Source of the DNA: Proteobacteria bacterium 005FR1
GTDB lineage: Bacteria > Pseudomonadota > Gammaproteobacteria > Pseudomonadales > Cellvibrionaceae
Reading direction: 5' to 3'
DNA: 64,000 nt
Assembly: GCA_026192395.1 (NCBI GenBank)
Contig: WACF01000002.1
Span: 434,001-498,000 of the forward strand
In this document: positions 1-8,637 of the stretch, piece after piece
Layout of the letters: each line of letters begins with the position of its first letter
Numbering within the stretch: the stretch's first letter is position 1
The notes under the pieces: generated by a model
Told to the model about the DNA's origin: nothing
The model's database searches: none
The model's input: the letters and a program-made list of their open reading frames with translations, nothing else
Made by a program: the position numbers and the translations under genes

Positions 1-83
1 TGTTGCTGGGCAAAGCTTGCTTGAACTGTCATAGCAATATTCACGGATCGAACCATCCCTCGGGACCGCGGTTGGTTCGCTGA
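1..83 (+). CDS. C-terminal end of a multihaem c-type cytochrome (MtrA/PioA/DmsE type), partial
   Basis: Only the last 26 codons are in the window, read in the frame starting at base 3 and ending in TGA at 81-83. They contain one CXXCH haem-attachment motif (CLNCH) followed by NIHGSNHPSG and a short basic tail. This ending is typical of periplasmic decahaem cytochromes of the MtrA/PioA/DmsE family, which plug into an MtrB-type barrel. The gene for such a barrel begins 10 bases downstream, which supports the call. The number of haems and the N-terminus lie outside the window, so decahaem is an inference from the family and the neighbour. Confidence 0.75.
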   Translation, partial: LLGKACLNCHSNIHGSNHPSGPRLVR

Positions 84-92
84 GAGGCAACG

Positions 93-2300
93 ATGAAACC
101 TGCATACCTTATTGCTGCCGCTGTAATCGCTCTTGTGAACACTGCACACGCAAATGATCGCAGGGAAACGGAGGCCGAGGCGGAAATGGGATCCGGCTAC
201 CTCAGCGACGACAGCTTCCGCTTCGGCCGCTACACCGGCCTTGTAGACGAAGGCTTTGAGTTGTGGCTCGACTTCTCCGCGAGCTCCACGCCGGCCTGGA
301 ACAGCGAAGAAAGACAGTATTGGTTCGTCAGAGGCGACGATTTGGGTCTCGACACCATTTTTTTCGAAGGAGAGATCGGGCGATTCGGCGATCAGTCGCT
401 GACGCTTCGCTACCGGGAAATACCGCATTATTTTTTCGACGACGGCGCAACGCCGTTCCGGCTGGTGGATGAAAATTTCTGGGTACTCCCCGGCGAGTGG
501 CAGGTCAGCGGCGACACCACCTCCAGCTTCATCAATCTCAATGCTTTCTTAACACCTGTAGAAATCAAACACGAACGTGAACGGCTGGACCTGATCTGGG
601 AAAAACAACTGCCGGCCAATTGGGATTTCGAGGCTGACTATCGGCACGAGCGCAAGGAAGGCTGGCGCACGGTAGGCGCCGTGATCGGCAGCAATGGCGG
701 TAATGCCCGTTCGGCGATTCTGCCCGCCAGCATCGACTTTCAAACCGACGTGGTCGACCTCGGCCTCAACTATTCCGGTGAGCGATCCAGCTTCGGCATA
801 GGTTATCTGGGCTCGTTCTTTCACAGCGATGACAATCAGCTCCGCTGGCAAAACCCCTATGGCGCCGAGGAAGACTGGGCTGTCGGTGTCGCCTATCCCT
901 TGGGCGCAGGCCGCCTCAGCCTGGAGCCCGACAACAGCTCGCACCGCGTTACGCTTGCCGGCAGTCATGCCTTTTCCAGCGACACGCGCGGCAGTTTCGA
1001 ACTTGGCTACGGCCAGATGCTGCAGGATGACGACTTCCTTCCCTATACGATCAACGACGCGCTGGCCGTCCCCTTTGCTTTGACGCGCGATAGTCTCGAA
1101 GGGAAAATCGAAACGATCAGCGCCGACTTGCGGCTTACTACCCGGCCGCTTAAGGAGATTTATCTGGTCACCCGCTACCGGCTAGACGACCGGGACAACC
1201 AGACACCGCGCTCCGTGTTCCTGCCTGTTCCGGGCGACTCCATCGACCAGGTCCCCGTGGAAGAGGCCGAACTCAACCGTCCCTACAGTTATCGCAAACA
1301 GACCGCCGCGCTGGACGCGCACTACAGAGCGTCCAGGCGGGTTCGTGTGGAGGCGGGCTATGAAGTCAGTGAAATTGAGCGAAGCTATTCTGAAGTGGAG
1401 CAGACCCGCGAATACATCGCCAATCTCGGAACAACACTCAGCACCTTCGACGATCTCAGCCTGCATCTCAGCTACGCCTATTCGGAACGAAGAGGTGAAC
1501 GCTACATCGGCAACCGCCCCCTGCGCGCGGCCCATCTGCCGGGCACCGTTGCCGAAGAGGATTTTGAAAATCATCCGCTGCTGCGCAAGTACTATCTGGC
1601 CGACCGTCATCGTGACCGGCTGCTGTTTCGCGCCGATTGGTTTGCCAGTGAAAAACTGTCCGTGGGGCTGAGTACCGCCTACCACAAGGATGACTACACC
1701 GACGAATTCTTCGGACTCAACGAAGTTGCGTTGCATTCCTACACGCTAGATGCAAGCTACCTTATCCGCGAGAATTTCCACGTCTCTGGGTTCATCGGCC
1801 TTGACCGCTATGAGCAAGACCAGTCGGGGCGCTCGTTCACGCCCATCGTTCCCGGGCAAGTGGATGATCCCGAGCGGAATTGGCAAGTGAATGCTGCGGA
1901 CCGCTTCACCACCATGCATATCGCCGCGGAACATGAAGCGCTTCAGGAGCGCTTTCCTATCCTCAATCAGTGGGGACTGAACGGCGATCTGGATGCGGGA
2001 CTCGAGTTCGGCACATCGCAGTCCACCGGAGATGTGGATCTAAGTACCGGCCCCGCATTAGCCAATGCACCGCTGCCGGAAATCGAAACCGATCTACGTT
2101 ACTACAAGCTGTTTGCCGATTATGCGGTTTCGGAAAACAGCTACCTGGGCTTATCACTGACTCACGAGCAGTATGACAATGACGACTTCCGCATCGACCG
2201 GGTTGATCCTGCAACCATGGATTGGGTCTTGAGCCTGGGGCAAGATACCTTTGATTATTCGGTTAATTGGATTGAGCTCAGTTTCCGACGGCGGTTTTGA
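93..2300 (+). CDS. MtrB/PioB-family outer-membrane beta-barrel
   Basis: A 735-residue exported protein with an N-terminal signal peptide (cleavage probably after AHA, about residue 20), alternating amphipathic strands rich in Tyr/Trp/Asp, and a C-terminal Phe typical of outer-membrane barrels. The pattern matches MtrB/PioB proteins, which form a sheath around a periplasmic multihaem cytochrome and carry electrons across the outer membrane. The protein has no cysteine, so the N-terminal CXXC of Shewanella MtrB is absent, as in PioB/MtoB-like members. It follows the cytochrome gene by 10 bases, so the two are likely one operon. Whether electrons go outward (metal reduction) or inward (iron oxidation) cannot be read from the sequence. 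Confidence 0.82.
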   Translation: MKPAYLIAAAVIALVNTAHANDRRETEAEAEMGSGYLSDDSFRFGRYTGLVDEGFELWLDFSASSTPAWNSEERQYWFVRGDDLGLDTIFFEGEIGRFGDQSLTLRYREIPHYFFDDGATPFRLVDENFWVLPGEWQVSGDTTSSFINLNAFLTPVEIKHERERLDLIWEKQLPANWDFEADYRHERKEGWRTVGAVIGSNGGNARSAILPASIDFQTDVVDLGLNYSGERSSFGIGYLGSFFHSDDNQLRWQNPYGAEEDWAVGVAYPLGAGRLSLEPDNSSHRVTLAGSHAFSSDTRGSFELGYGQMLQDDDFLPYTINDALAVPFALTRDSLEGKIETISADLRLTTRPLKEIYLVTRYRLDDRDNQTPRSVFLPVPGDSIDQVPVEEAELNRPYSYRKQTAALDAHYRASRRVRVEAGYEVSEIERSYSEVEQTREYIANLGTTLSTFDDLSLHLSYAYSERRGERYIGNRPLRAAHLPGTVAEEDFENHPLLRKYYLADRHRDRLLFRADWFASEKLSVGLSTAYHKDDYTDEFFGLNEVALHSYTLDASYLIRENFHVSGFIGLDRYEQDQSGRSFTPIVPGQVDDPERNWQVNAADRFTTMHIAAEHEALQERFPILNQWGLNGDLDAGLEFGTSQSTGDVDLSTGPALANAPLPEIETDLRYYKLFADYAVSENSYLGLSLTHEQYDNDDFRIDRVDPATMDWVLSLGQDTFDYSVNWIELSFRRRF

Positions 2301-2302
2301 TG

Positions 2303-2413
2303 GACGAGAGACGAGAGACGAGAGACGAGAGACGAGAGACGAGAGACGAGAGACGTGAGACGTGAGACGAGAGAGGAAAGGCGAGAGACGAGAGGCGAGA
2401 GACGAGAAACGAG
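2303..2413. repeat. Degenerate 7-bp tandem array (AGACGAG family)
   Basis: About 16 head-to-tail copies of AGACGAG and variants (GTGAGAC, AGGCGAG, AAACGAG), starting three bases after the barrel gene stop codon. The first units are nearly perfect and later ones drift. The 7-bp period is not a codon multiple and no reading frame uses it. The heptamer skeleton resembles the arrays near 31740, 44150-44310 and 59490. Confidence 0.9.
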
Positions 2414-2496
2414 TGTGATAGGTCGGGCGGCGTTTTATTCTTACTGGTTTGTGTTTGCGACGAGGCCGAAGGATGGCTAAGGGCGGAAGTGCTTTT

Positions 2497-2526
2497 CATC
2501 TCACATCTCACATCTTCCGTCTCACG
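2497..2526. repeat. Short heptamer array in inverted orientation
   Basis: CATCTCACATCTCACATC followed by TTCCGTCTCACG. Read on the other strand this is GTGAGACGGAAGATGTGAGATG, again with a 7-bp period and the GTGAGAC unit of the preceding array. It lies just upstream of the ferric-reductase-like gene, with its end only about 15 bases from the start codon, so it is probably transcribed in that leader. Confidence 0.6.
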
Positions 2527-2540
2527 GGACGGCTGTCTTG

Positions 2541-3881
2541 ATGCGCACAGCAACAACCCTGATCTGGATCCTGGCTCTGCTCCCGGCAGGATTGGCTTTG
2601 ATAACCCTCTGGGATACCCAGTGGCAATCCCCCACTGCAGTGCTCGCTGCCTTGGGGCGCCTGGCCGGGGTGGGAGGTTTGGGTTTCCTGCTGGTCGCGG
2701 CCGCTCTCAGCAGCCGCGTGCCTGGTTTCGACCGTGCCTTCGGGGGATTGACCAAACTCTGGCAAACTCACCACCGGCTCGCGGCCCTAAGCTTTCTGCT
2801 CTTGCTCCTGCATCCGGTTCTGCTGGCCTTTGCCGGCGCCGGCCAGCTTGGCGGCAACCCGGCCACTGCCGCCGTTACGGTTCTGTTCCCGTCCTGGGAC
2901 TACTGGGAAGTGTGGGCGGGCTGGGGCGCCTTGCTGACGATGATGGTCTTCCTGGCTCCGAGCTTCTCCTTTTTCGGCCAACCGAACTACCAGCGCTGGA
3001 AATTCCTTCACCGGCTCGCGGGCCTGGCGATTTTGCTGGCGCTGGCCCATGCCTTTCCGCTCGCCCGCGCCTTGCCGCATCCCTGGGACTACGTCATCTG
3101 GATAACCCTCACCGTGCTCGCGGTGGCGGCGGTGGCTTATCGGTGGTTGTTTTCCCGCGCCTATTTGTCCGGCATTGTCTCCGGCGCCGGTGGACGGTTT
3201 CCCTATCGGGTGATTCGAAAAGAGAAGATCACCCCCGATGTCGTGGAGATCAGCTTTGCGCCGGAGAAAGAACCCCTGCGCTACCAGGCCGGGCAGTTCG
3301 TCTATTTGACCCCCTACGACAAAGCTCTCAAGTCCGGGCATGGGGAAGAGCATCCCTACACCATTTCCTCCTCCCCCGAAGAACCGGAAATGCGAATCGC
3401 CATCAAGGACCTGGGAGACGCGAGTCGAGCCATTCAGAGTATCGACATCGGCAGCCACGTCCGGGTGGAAGGCCCCTACGGCGCGTTCTTTCGAAGTGAC
3501 TACGACGAAGATTCGGAGCTGTGGATTGCCGGCGGAATCGGCATCACGCCGTTTCTCGGCCGCGCGCGTTTCATGCGCGAAACCATGGGCGAGGTGGACG
3601 TCTGCCTGATTTACTGCGTGCAGGACGCGAGTCGCGCTTTGTTTGCGCAGGAGTTGGCCGACATCGCCCGTGACCTCACTGGCTTCAGTCTTCACCAGCA
3701 CTACTTCCGGGAGCAAGGGCCGCTGACGCTGGAATTTCTGCAGGGCCACTGCCCGAAAATTGCCGCCCGCGCGGCCTACGTTTGCGGTCCGCCACCGCTG
3801 ATTGCTCTCTCACGAAAGTTGCTTGGCAAAGCCGGGGTGCCGAAAAACCGAATCCGCACAGAGGAGTTCAACCTGCTATGA
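2541..3881 (+). CDS. Ferric-reductase-like transmembrane flavocytochrome
   Basis: A 446-residue membrane oxidoreductase. About residues 1-210 form six or more hydrophobic helices with conserved histidines (HHR, LHP, LHR, AHAF), as in the ferric reductase/NOX haem-b domain. Residues 215-320 are an FAD-binding domain (AGQFVYL, HPYTISS). The remainder is an NAD(P)-binding ferredoxin-reductase fold (GGIGITPFL, YVCGPPPL). It would move electrons from NAD(P)H through FAD and haem b to the periplasm. ATG at 2541 is chosen over an adjacent TTG. The stop overlaps the start of the b5-like gene (ATGA), indicating translational coupling. With the MtrAB-like genes upstream it could feed periplasmic electron carriers; this is inference. 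Confidence 0.8.
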   Translation: MRTATTLIWILALLPAGLALITLWDTQWQSPTAVLAALGRLAGVGGLGFLLVAAALSSRVPGFDRAFGGLTKLWQTHHRLAALSFLLLLLHPVLLAFAGAGQLGGNPATAAVTVLFPSWDYWEVWAGWGALLTMMVFLAPSFSFFGQPNYQRWKFLHRLAGLAILLALAHAFPLARALPHPWDYVIWITLTVLAVAAVAYRWLFSRAYLSGIVSGAGGRFPYRVIRKEKITPDVVEISFAPEKEPLRYQAGQFVYLTPYDKALKSGHGEEHPYTISSSPEEPEMRIAIKDLGDASRAIQSIDIGSHVRVEGPYGAFFRSDYDEDSELWIAGGIGITPFLGRARFMRETMGEVDVCLIYCVQDASRALFAQELADIARDLTGFSLHQHYFREQGPLTLEFLQGHCPKIAARAAYVCGPPPLIALSRKLLGKAGVPKNRIRTEEFNLL

Positions 3882-4240
3882 AAAAGCTCTGCTATTCCGT
3901 CTTCGTCGCCTTCTGGTCCAGCGTCGCTACCATGTTGGCCTTGCACGCGCTTGCGGCGGAGCAGGGCGCTAAGCCGGCCGCGGGAGCGGAAGTGAAGGTC
4001 TACACGCTGGCGGAGGTCCGCCAGCACAGTAAAGTCGATGACTGCTGGATGGCCATCGAGGGCAATGTGTACGACGTCACCGCTTACGTGGACAAGCACC
4101 CAACCCCGCCCTCTGTGCTCCAGCCGTGGTGCGGTAGCGAAGCAACCGAAGGAATGCGCACCAAGGGCTATGGCAACGATCACAGCCCGGCTGCGTGGGA
4201 GAAGCTGGAAGAATTTCGGATTGGGAAGCTGGCGCAATAA
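3878..4240 (+). CDS. Exported cytochrome b5-like haem-binding protein
   Basis: A 120-residue protein with a signal peptide (cleavage near ALAA, about residue 26) and a cytochrome b5 domain at residues 40-118 (YTLAEVRQH, WMAIEGNVYDVT, VDKHP). The first haem ligand is probably His74, but the canonical HPGG is HPTP. The second is probably His102 in NDHSP. It overlaps the ferric-reductase-like stop codon by 4 bases, so it is coupled to that gene and is likely its periplasmic electron acceptor or donor. The loss of the glycine pair after His74 is unusual and could change haem exposure. Confidence 0.78.
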   Translation: MKKLCYSVFVAFWSSVATMLALHALAAEQGAKPAAGAEVKVYTLAEVRQHSKVDDCWMAIEGNVYDVTAYVDKHPTPPSVLQPWCGSEATEGMRTKGYGNDHSPAAWEKLEEFRIGKLAQ

Positions 4241-4266
4241 GACTCAGCTACCTGAGAAGAAGCAGC

Positions 4267-4289
4267 GCCGGGGCACGAACTGCCCCGGC
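4267..4289. terminator. GC-rich hairpin between convergent genes
   Basis: A perfect 9-bp stem (GCCGGGGCA/TGCCCCGGC) with a 5-base loop, between the convergent b5-like gene and ftsH stop codons. Neither side carries a long T run; reading leftward a pyrimidine-rich stretch follows. It probably works as a bidirectional terminator. Confidence 0.55.
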
Positions 4290-4307
4290 TGAATCTCAAG
4301 AAGCGGT

Positions 4308-6251
4308 TCAGGAGCCAGTCGCCCGCTGGCGCTCCTGAGCTGATGCTGCCGGCGGAACCAGCGGCGGCACATCCACCAAGTCCTTCAGCAGTGCATCCAC
4401 GGCCTCTTTGTCGAGTGTCTCCTGTTCCAGCAGAGCGCCGGCGAGCTTCTCAAGCGCGGCCTTATTGTCGGTCAGGGTTTTGTCCGTCTGAGCTTCGGCC
4501 TCGGCGATGATCCTGTGAACTTCCTCATCGATCTTCCGAGCAGTGTCTTCGCTGAAGTCCTTCTCCTGGGTGAGTTCGTAGCCCAAAAAAGGGTGCTCGG
4601 CGCCGATGCGAAAGTGGACCGGACCAATCAGCTCGCTCATGCCCCACTGGGTCACCATCATCTTCGCCAGTCTGGTGGCCTGCTCCAGGTCGTTCGCCGC
4701 GCCGGAGCTGACGTTGCCAAGCAGGAGCTTCTCCGCGCAGCGCCCACCCAGCATCACCGACAGGCGGGTTTTCAGATAATTCTCCGCATAGTTGTGGCGG
4801 TCCTCGGCCGGCAACTGCGCGGTGACGCCCAGCGCGCGCCCGCGGGGAATGATTGATACCTGCCGCAGCGGATCGCTTTCGGGCAGCAGTAAAGCCACCA
4901 GTGCATGGCCGCTTTCGTGCACCGCAGTGCGCTTGCGCTCCGAAGGGCTGAGCAGGTCGCGCCGTTCGCTGCCCATCACCACCTTGTCATGAGCTTTGTT
5001 GAAGTCTTCCCGGTTGACCTCCGTCTTGTTGTCGCGAGCGGCGAGTAGAGCCGCTTCGTTCACCAGGTTGGCGAGATCGGCGCCGGAAAAACCGACGGTG
5101 ATGCCGGCGAGTTCGCTCAAGTCCACATCCCTGGCCACCGGCACCTTCCGGGTGTGCACCGCGAGGATTTCCCGGCGCGCCTCCCGCTGCGGCAGTTCCA
5201 GCGTCACCTTGCGGTCGAAGCGGCCCGGCCGCAGCAGCGCCGGATCCAGCACGTCGGGTCGGTTGGTGGCGGCCAGCACCACGACTGCTTCTTCGCCAGA
5301 GAACCCATCCATCTCCGCCAGCACCTGATTCAGGGTCTGCTCCCGCTCGTCGTTGCCGCCGCCCAAGCCCGTACCGCGCACCCGACCCACGGAATCGATC
5401 TCGTCGATGAAAATCAGCGCCGGCGCCTTGCGCCGCGCTTCGGCGAACATGTCCCGCACCCGCGATGCGCCAACGCCGACGAACATCTCGATGAACTCCG
5501 AGCCGCTGATGCTATAGAAAGGCACGCCCGCCTCATGCGCGGTGGCCTTGGCGAGCAAAGTCTTGCCGGTGCCGGGTGGTCCCATCATCAGAATGCCGTG
5601 CGGCATCTTGGCGCCGAGCTTACGGAAGCGCTCCGGATCACTGAGAAAATCGACGATTTCCTGCAAGTCCTGCTTGGCGCCTTCCGCCCCGGCAACGTCC
5701 TCGAAAGAGATGTCGTGATCGGTGCTCTCGAACAGACGTGCCTTGGACTTGGAGAAACTGAAGAACCCGTCGCGCCCGCCGCCCATCCGCTGTTGCAGAG
5801 TGCGGCTCATGTAGATGAAAAAAGCGATGATCAGCAGCCAGGGCAAAACCGCCAGCAGCACCTGAAGCAGGCGCGGCTGCTGGGAGGATCTGGCCTTGAC
5901 CGCTACGTCGTGCTGCTCGAGCAAATACAGCAGTTCATCATCCTGCACACTGGGAAGAACCGTGGTGAAGGTCTCGGTCCCGTCCGCCGGACTTCGATAA
6001 ACGCCACGGATCTGGTCCCCCTCGAATGTGACGGTCGCTACCCGGTCCTCGACCACCGCGCGCTTGAAGTCCGTATAGGGAATTGGCTCCACCCCCGGCT
6101 GCGCCATGGTGGAGACCAGGTAATAGACGGCAAATACCGTGAACAGCCACATCAGCACATGGCCATCGAAGGGCCGGGGCGGAGGCGGCGTGCCCTGCGG
6201 CTGGTGGCCGGATTTGGGATCTTTCAGCGGAGCATTGGGACGATCAACCAT
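4308..6251 (-). CDS. ftsH: ATP-dependent zinc metalloprotease FtsH
   Basis: A 647-residue membrane-anchored AAA+ protease. It has an N-terminal helix (about residues 30-48), a periplasmic domain, a second helix (about 130-148), a Walker A GPPGTGKT near residue 223, the AAA core with its second region of homology, and the zinc site HESGH near 444 with a later acidic ligand in AANDLEQAT. All catalytic elements are present, so it should degrade membrane and regulatory proteins. The usual neighbours of the housekeeping copy (rlmE, folP) are absent; it stands alone and divergent from fnr, so it may be a second FtsH paralogue. That inference depends on the rest of the genome. Confidence 0.92.
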   Translation of the reverse strand: MVDRPNAPLKDPKSGHQPQGTPPPPRPFDGHVLMWLFTVFAVYYLVSTMAQPGVEPIPYTDFKRAVVEDRVATVTFEGDQIRGVYRSPADGTETFTTVLPSVQDDELLYLLEQHDVAVKARSSQQPRLLQVLLAVLPWLLIIAFFIYMSRTLQQRMGGGRDGFFSFSKSKARLFESTDHDISFEDVAGAEGAKQDLQEIVDFLSDPERFRKLGAKMPHGILMMGPPGTGKTLLAKATAHEAGVPFYSISGSEFIEMFVGVGASRVRDMFAEARRKAPALIFIDEIDSVGRVRGTGLGGGNDEREQTLNQVLAEMDGFSGEEAVVVLAATNRPDVLDPALLRPGRFDRKVTLELPQREARREILAVHTRKVPVARDVDLSELAGITVGFSGADLANLVNEAALLAARDNKTEVNREDFNKAHDKVVMGSERRDLLSPSERKRTAVHESGHALVALLLPESDPLRQVSIIPRGRALGVTAQLPAEDRHNYAENYLKTRLSVMLGGRCAEKLLLGNVSSGAANDLEQATRLAKMMVTQWGMSELIGPVHFRIGAEHPFLGYELTQEKDFSEDTARKIDEEVHRIIAEAEAQTDKTLTDNKAALEKLAGALLEQETLDKEAVDALLKDLVDVPPLVPPAASAQERQRATGS

Positions 6252-6374
6252 TTAGCACTCTCGAGCCAGAGTAAAATGAAAAGTCTTGCCGCCGACAGCA
6301 TATGATGTCGCGGTTAAACAGCTGCAGAGTATGAGAAGAACTTTTGACAAGAACACAGCGTTTATCCTACTCTC

Positions 6375-6388
6375 TTGACCCACATCAA
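6375..6388 (+). promoter_or_regulatory. FNR/Anr box upstream of fnr
   Basis: TTGACCCACATCAA matches the FNR/Anr consensus TTGAT-N4-ATCAA at 9 of 10 fixed positions. It lies 59 bases before the chosen fnr start codon. FNR in E. coli represses its own gene through such a site, so negative autoregulation is the simplest reading. The same site could also act on the divergent ftsH. Confidence 0.65.
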
Positions 6389-6446
6389 AGCCGGCGCAGT
6401 TAGCTCCGCCGCCGTCTCCCGGTCACCCCAGAAGTCAGTGTCCCGC

Positions 6447-7202
6447 ATGCCCAAAACACCTCTCCAGCTGATCCAGCGTTGCCATTCCACCCCCACGGTC
6501 TCCTGCTCCCAGTGCCGATTGGCCTCGATATGCCTGCCGATCAGCCTGCATGTGGAAGATGTGGACAGGGTGGACAGCATCATCCAGCGAGGGCGTCCGC
6601 TGCAGAAGGGGGACTACCTGTATCACGCCCAGGACAAGTTCCACGCTGTCTATGCGGTGCGCTCGGGTACCGTCAAGACCATCGCCAGCACCAACGACGG
6701 CAAGGAACAGGTCACCGGCTTCTATTTGCCGGGAGAGATCCTCGGCCTCGACGGTGTCGCCACTAACGTCCACACAAACTCGGCGATCGCGCTGGAAACG
6801 TCGGCCGTTTGCGAGATCCCCTTTGACAAGCTCGATGAGCTCGGCGCTCACATTCCCAATCTGCATCGCCACATGTTCAGGCTGATGGGTCGCGAAATCG
6901 GCACCGAACAGCAGCTGATCACGCTGTTGAGCAAGAGCAACGCCGACGAGCGGGTCGCCACCTTGTTGTTGAGTATTTCCAGCCGCAACGGCCGCCGCAA
7001 TCTGTCGGTGACCAGCTTCCGTTTGCCCATGTCCCGGGCCGATCTTGGCAACTATCTGGGTTTGACCGTGGAAACCGTCAGCCGCACACTCAGCCGCTTC
7101 CAGAAACAGGGCTTGATCGAAGCGGACAAAAAAGAAATCACTATCACCAATCTGGATGCTTTGCGCAAGCTGGCGGATATCAGCCTCTTCGATTGCGCTT
7201 AG
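6447..7202 (+). CDS. fnr: Oxygen-sensing CRP/FNR-family regulator (Fnr/Anr)
   Basis: A 251-residue regulator. Cys20, Cys23 and Cys29 together with Cys122 match the four [4Fe-4S] ligands of E. coli FNR. A cyclic-nucleotide-binding-like beta roll follows, then a helix-turn-helix whose recognition helix reads VETVSR, the E-SR signature for TTGAT half-sites. Under low oxygen the intact cluster allows dimerisation and DNA binding. ATG 6447 is chosen because upstream in-frame starts run through an FNR box. The 3' end overlaps the convergent TfoX-like gene by 23 bases. Confidence 0.93.
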   Translation: MPKTPLQLIQRCHSTPTVSCSQCRLASICLPISLHVEDVDRVDSIIQRGRPLQKGDYLYHAQDKFHAVYAVRSGTVKTIASTNDGKEQVTGFYLPGEILGLDGVATNVHTNSAIALETSAVCEIPFDKLDELGAHIPNLHRHMFRLMGREIGTEQQLITLLSKSNADERVATLLLSISSRNGRRNLSVTSFRLPMSRADLGNYLGLTVETVSRTLSRFQKQGLIEADKKEITITNLDALRKLADISLFDCA

Positions 7203-7554
7203 CGCGTGTCCTTGTGCGAGATGTGTTGCGCGGCCGCTTCGCCCGGAGCGCCGCCGCGTATGAGCGCTCCGCCCAGACTGCCGCCTGTTCCCGATCCTCC
7301 AGCACTTCCCCTGGCGCCTCGTAGTAGGACAGCTTGACCATCTTTCCCCGGCGCTGATATTCAAAGGCACTCAGCTCCCGCTCCTCGAAGTAGCTCAAGC
7401 TTTCCTCGTCAGCTTTGAGGTAAAGGGTTTCGTCAGCAACCAGCGCGAACATCAGCCCATCGCGAAAGATTCCTTTGCCCCCGAACATGCGACGCACCGA
7501 AATGGTGCCGAAGTTTTCGAAGACTTCGTGGAGGTAGTCGGTAAATTCGCTCAC
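7180..7554 (-). CDS. TfoX/Sxy N-terminal-domain protein
   Basis: A 124-residue protein whose first 95 residues match the TfoX N-terminal domain (VRRMFGGKGIFRDGLMFALV, DETLYLKAD). It ends in a strongly basic tail. In full-length Sxy/TfoX this domain is linked to competence gene activation with CRP, but here the C-terminal TfoX domain is absent, so no competence role can be assumed. It starts at GTG and converges on fnr with a 23-base overlap. The basic tail falls partly within the overlap and may have grown by read-through of an older stop codon. Confidence 0.75.
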   Translation of the reverse strand: MSEFTDYLHEVFENFGTISVRRMFGGKGIFRDGLMFALVADETLYLKADEESLSYFEERELSAFEYQRRGKMVKLSYYEAPGEVLEDREQAAVWAERSYAAALRAKRPRNTSRTRTRAKRNRRG

Positions 7555-7585
7555 AGATTTTTTCTCTGCCGGTTGTTACCTTTAC

Positions 7586-8482
7586 TTACTTCTGGTTCCA
7601 CAACTCCGCCGCGCCACGAACACCGGATGAATCGCCATGTTCTGGCGGGAGAAGCGCAGTGTCGACGGAGTCGGAAAATACATAATCTTTCCACAGCTGC
7701 GGAATGCGCTCGTAGAAGCGTTGAATGTTCGAAAGCCCGCCGCCCAGCACAATGCAATCGGGGTCCAGCAAGTTGATCACCGAGGCCAGCGCACGGGCGA
7801 GCCGAAGCTCGTACTGAGACAGAACCTGGTCGGCAAGCGCGTTACCCTGTTCCGCTTCAGCGGCGATTTGCCGCGCTGTCAACGTATAGCCGCTGAGCCG
7901 GCGGTAATGCAAAGACAGCGCTGGGCCGGAGAGAAAGGTCTCGATGCAACCTATCTTGCCGCAGTAGCAAAGATCACCGGGCCATTCGTCGGCAAAGGCC
8001 CAGGGCAGCGGATTGTGACCCCACTCACCCGCAACGTGGTTTGCGCCCGGAAGAAGCTCGCCGTTCACGACAATGCCGCTACCGGTTCCAGTTCCGATGA
8101 TGACGCCGAATACGGTGGCGAAACCGACCCCGGCACCGTCGCGGGCTTCGGACAGTGCAAAGCAGTTTGCATCATTGCTGATGCGCACTGGCTGTTGCAG
8201 GCGAGTCTGCAAGTCCTGAAGAATCGGCTTTCCGTTGAGCTCGGTGGTATTGCTGTTACGCAGCAAGCCCTGGCGGTTCAAAGAACCGGGCGTGCCGATG
8301 CCCACAGTGCATTCTTCGCCGGCAATTGCGGCCAATTCGGTAGTGAGCTGCACAACCGCTTCAATGATTTGCTGGTAATCGCCCCGCGGCGTTTCGATTC
8401 GTTTGCGGTGCCGCTCGGCGCCATTCTGCCCGAGCACGATGCCTTCGACTTTACTTCCACCCAGATCAATGCCGATCTTCAT
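7586..8482 (-). CDS. mak: ROK-family fructokinase Mak
   Basis: A 298-residue sugar kinase with the ROK phosphate-binding motif IDLGGSK at the N-terminus, the catalytic SNDANCFA stretch and GTGTGSGIV. The zinc-binding segment GEWGHNPLPW is followed by CYCGKIGCIETF. These and the C-terminal HGDSSGVRGAA closely follow E. coli Mak, which phosphorylates fructose (and mannose more weakly) in the cytoplasm. Length is normal. It is probably a single-gene unit or co-transcribed with the downstream TfoX-like gene, 31 bases away. Confidence 0.88.
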   Translation of the reverse strand: MKIGIDLGGSKVEGIVLGQNGAERHRKRIETPRGDYQQIIEAVVQLTTELAAIAGEECTVGIGTPGSLNRQGLLRNSNTTELNGKPILQDLQTRLQQPVRISNDANCFALSEARDGAGVGFATVFGVIIGTGTGSGIVVNGELLPGANHVAGEWGHNPLPWAFADEWPGDLCYCGKIGCIETFLSGPALSLHYRRLSGYTLTARQIAAEAEQGNALADQVLSQYELRLARALASVINLLDPDCIVLGGGLSNIQRFYERIPQLWKDYVFSDSVDTALLPPEHGDSSGVRGAAELWNQK

Positions 8483-8637
8483 CGCTACGAACTCTCAGGT
8501 TCATTCAGTGGTTGGAGAGGAAAAGGGTTAACACAACTGTAACATCAATCGCAAAAAAGCTCTGTAGAATGCGCCGCGCCTCGAGGGCCATGGCCGTCGG
8601 GCAGTGTGCCAAAATTTTCAGGATTCGTGCAATCGTC

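Noticed and set aside
2278-2556. Minus-strand frame over the heptamer array (repeating SRLSSLV)
   Set aside because: It is the translation of a 7-bp repeat, with no ribosome site or family.
6344-6370. Sigma-70 promoter TTGACA for fnr
   Set aside because: A perfect -35 exists but the best -10 (TATCCT) is only 13 bases away, too short to be credible.
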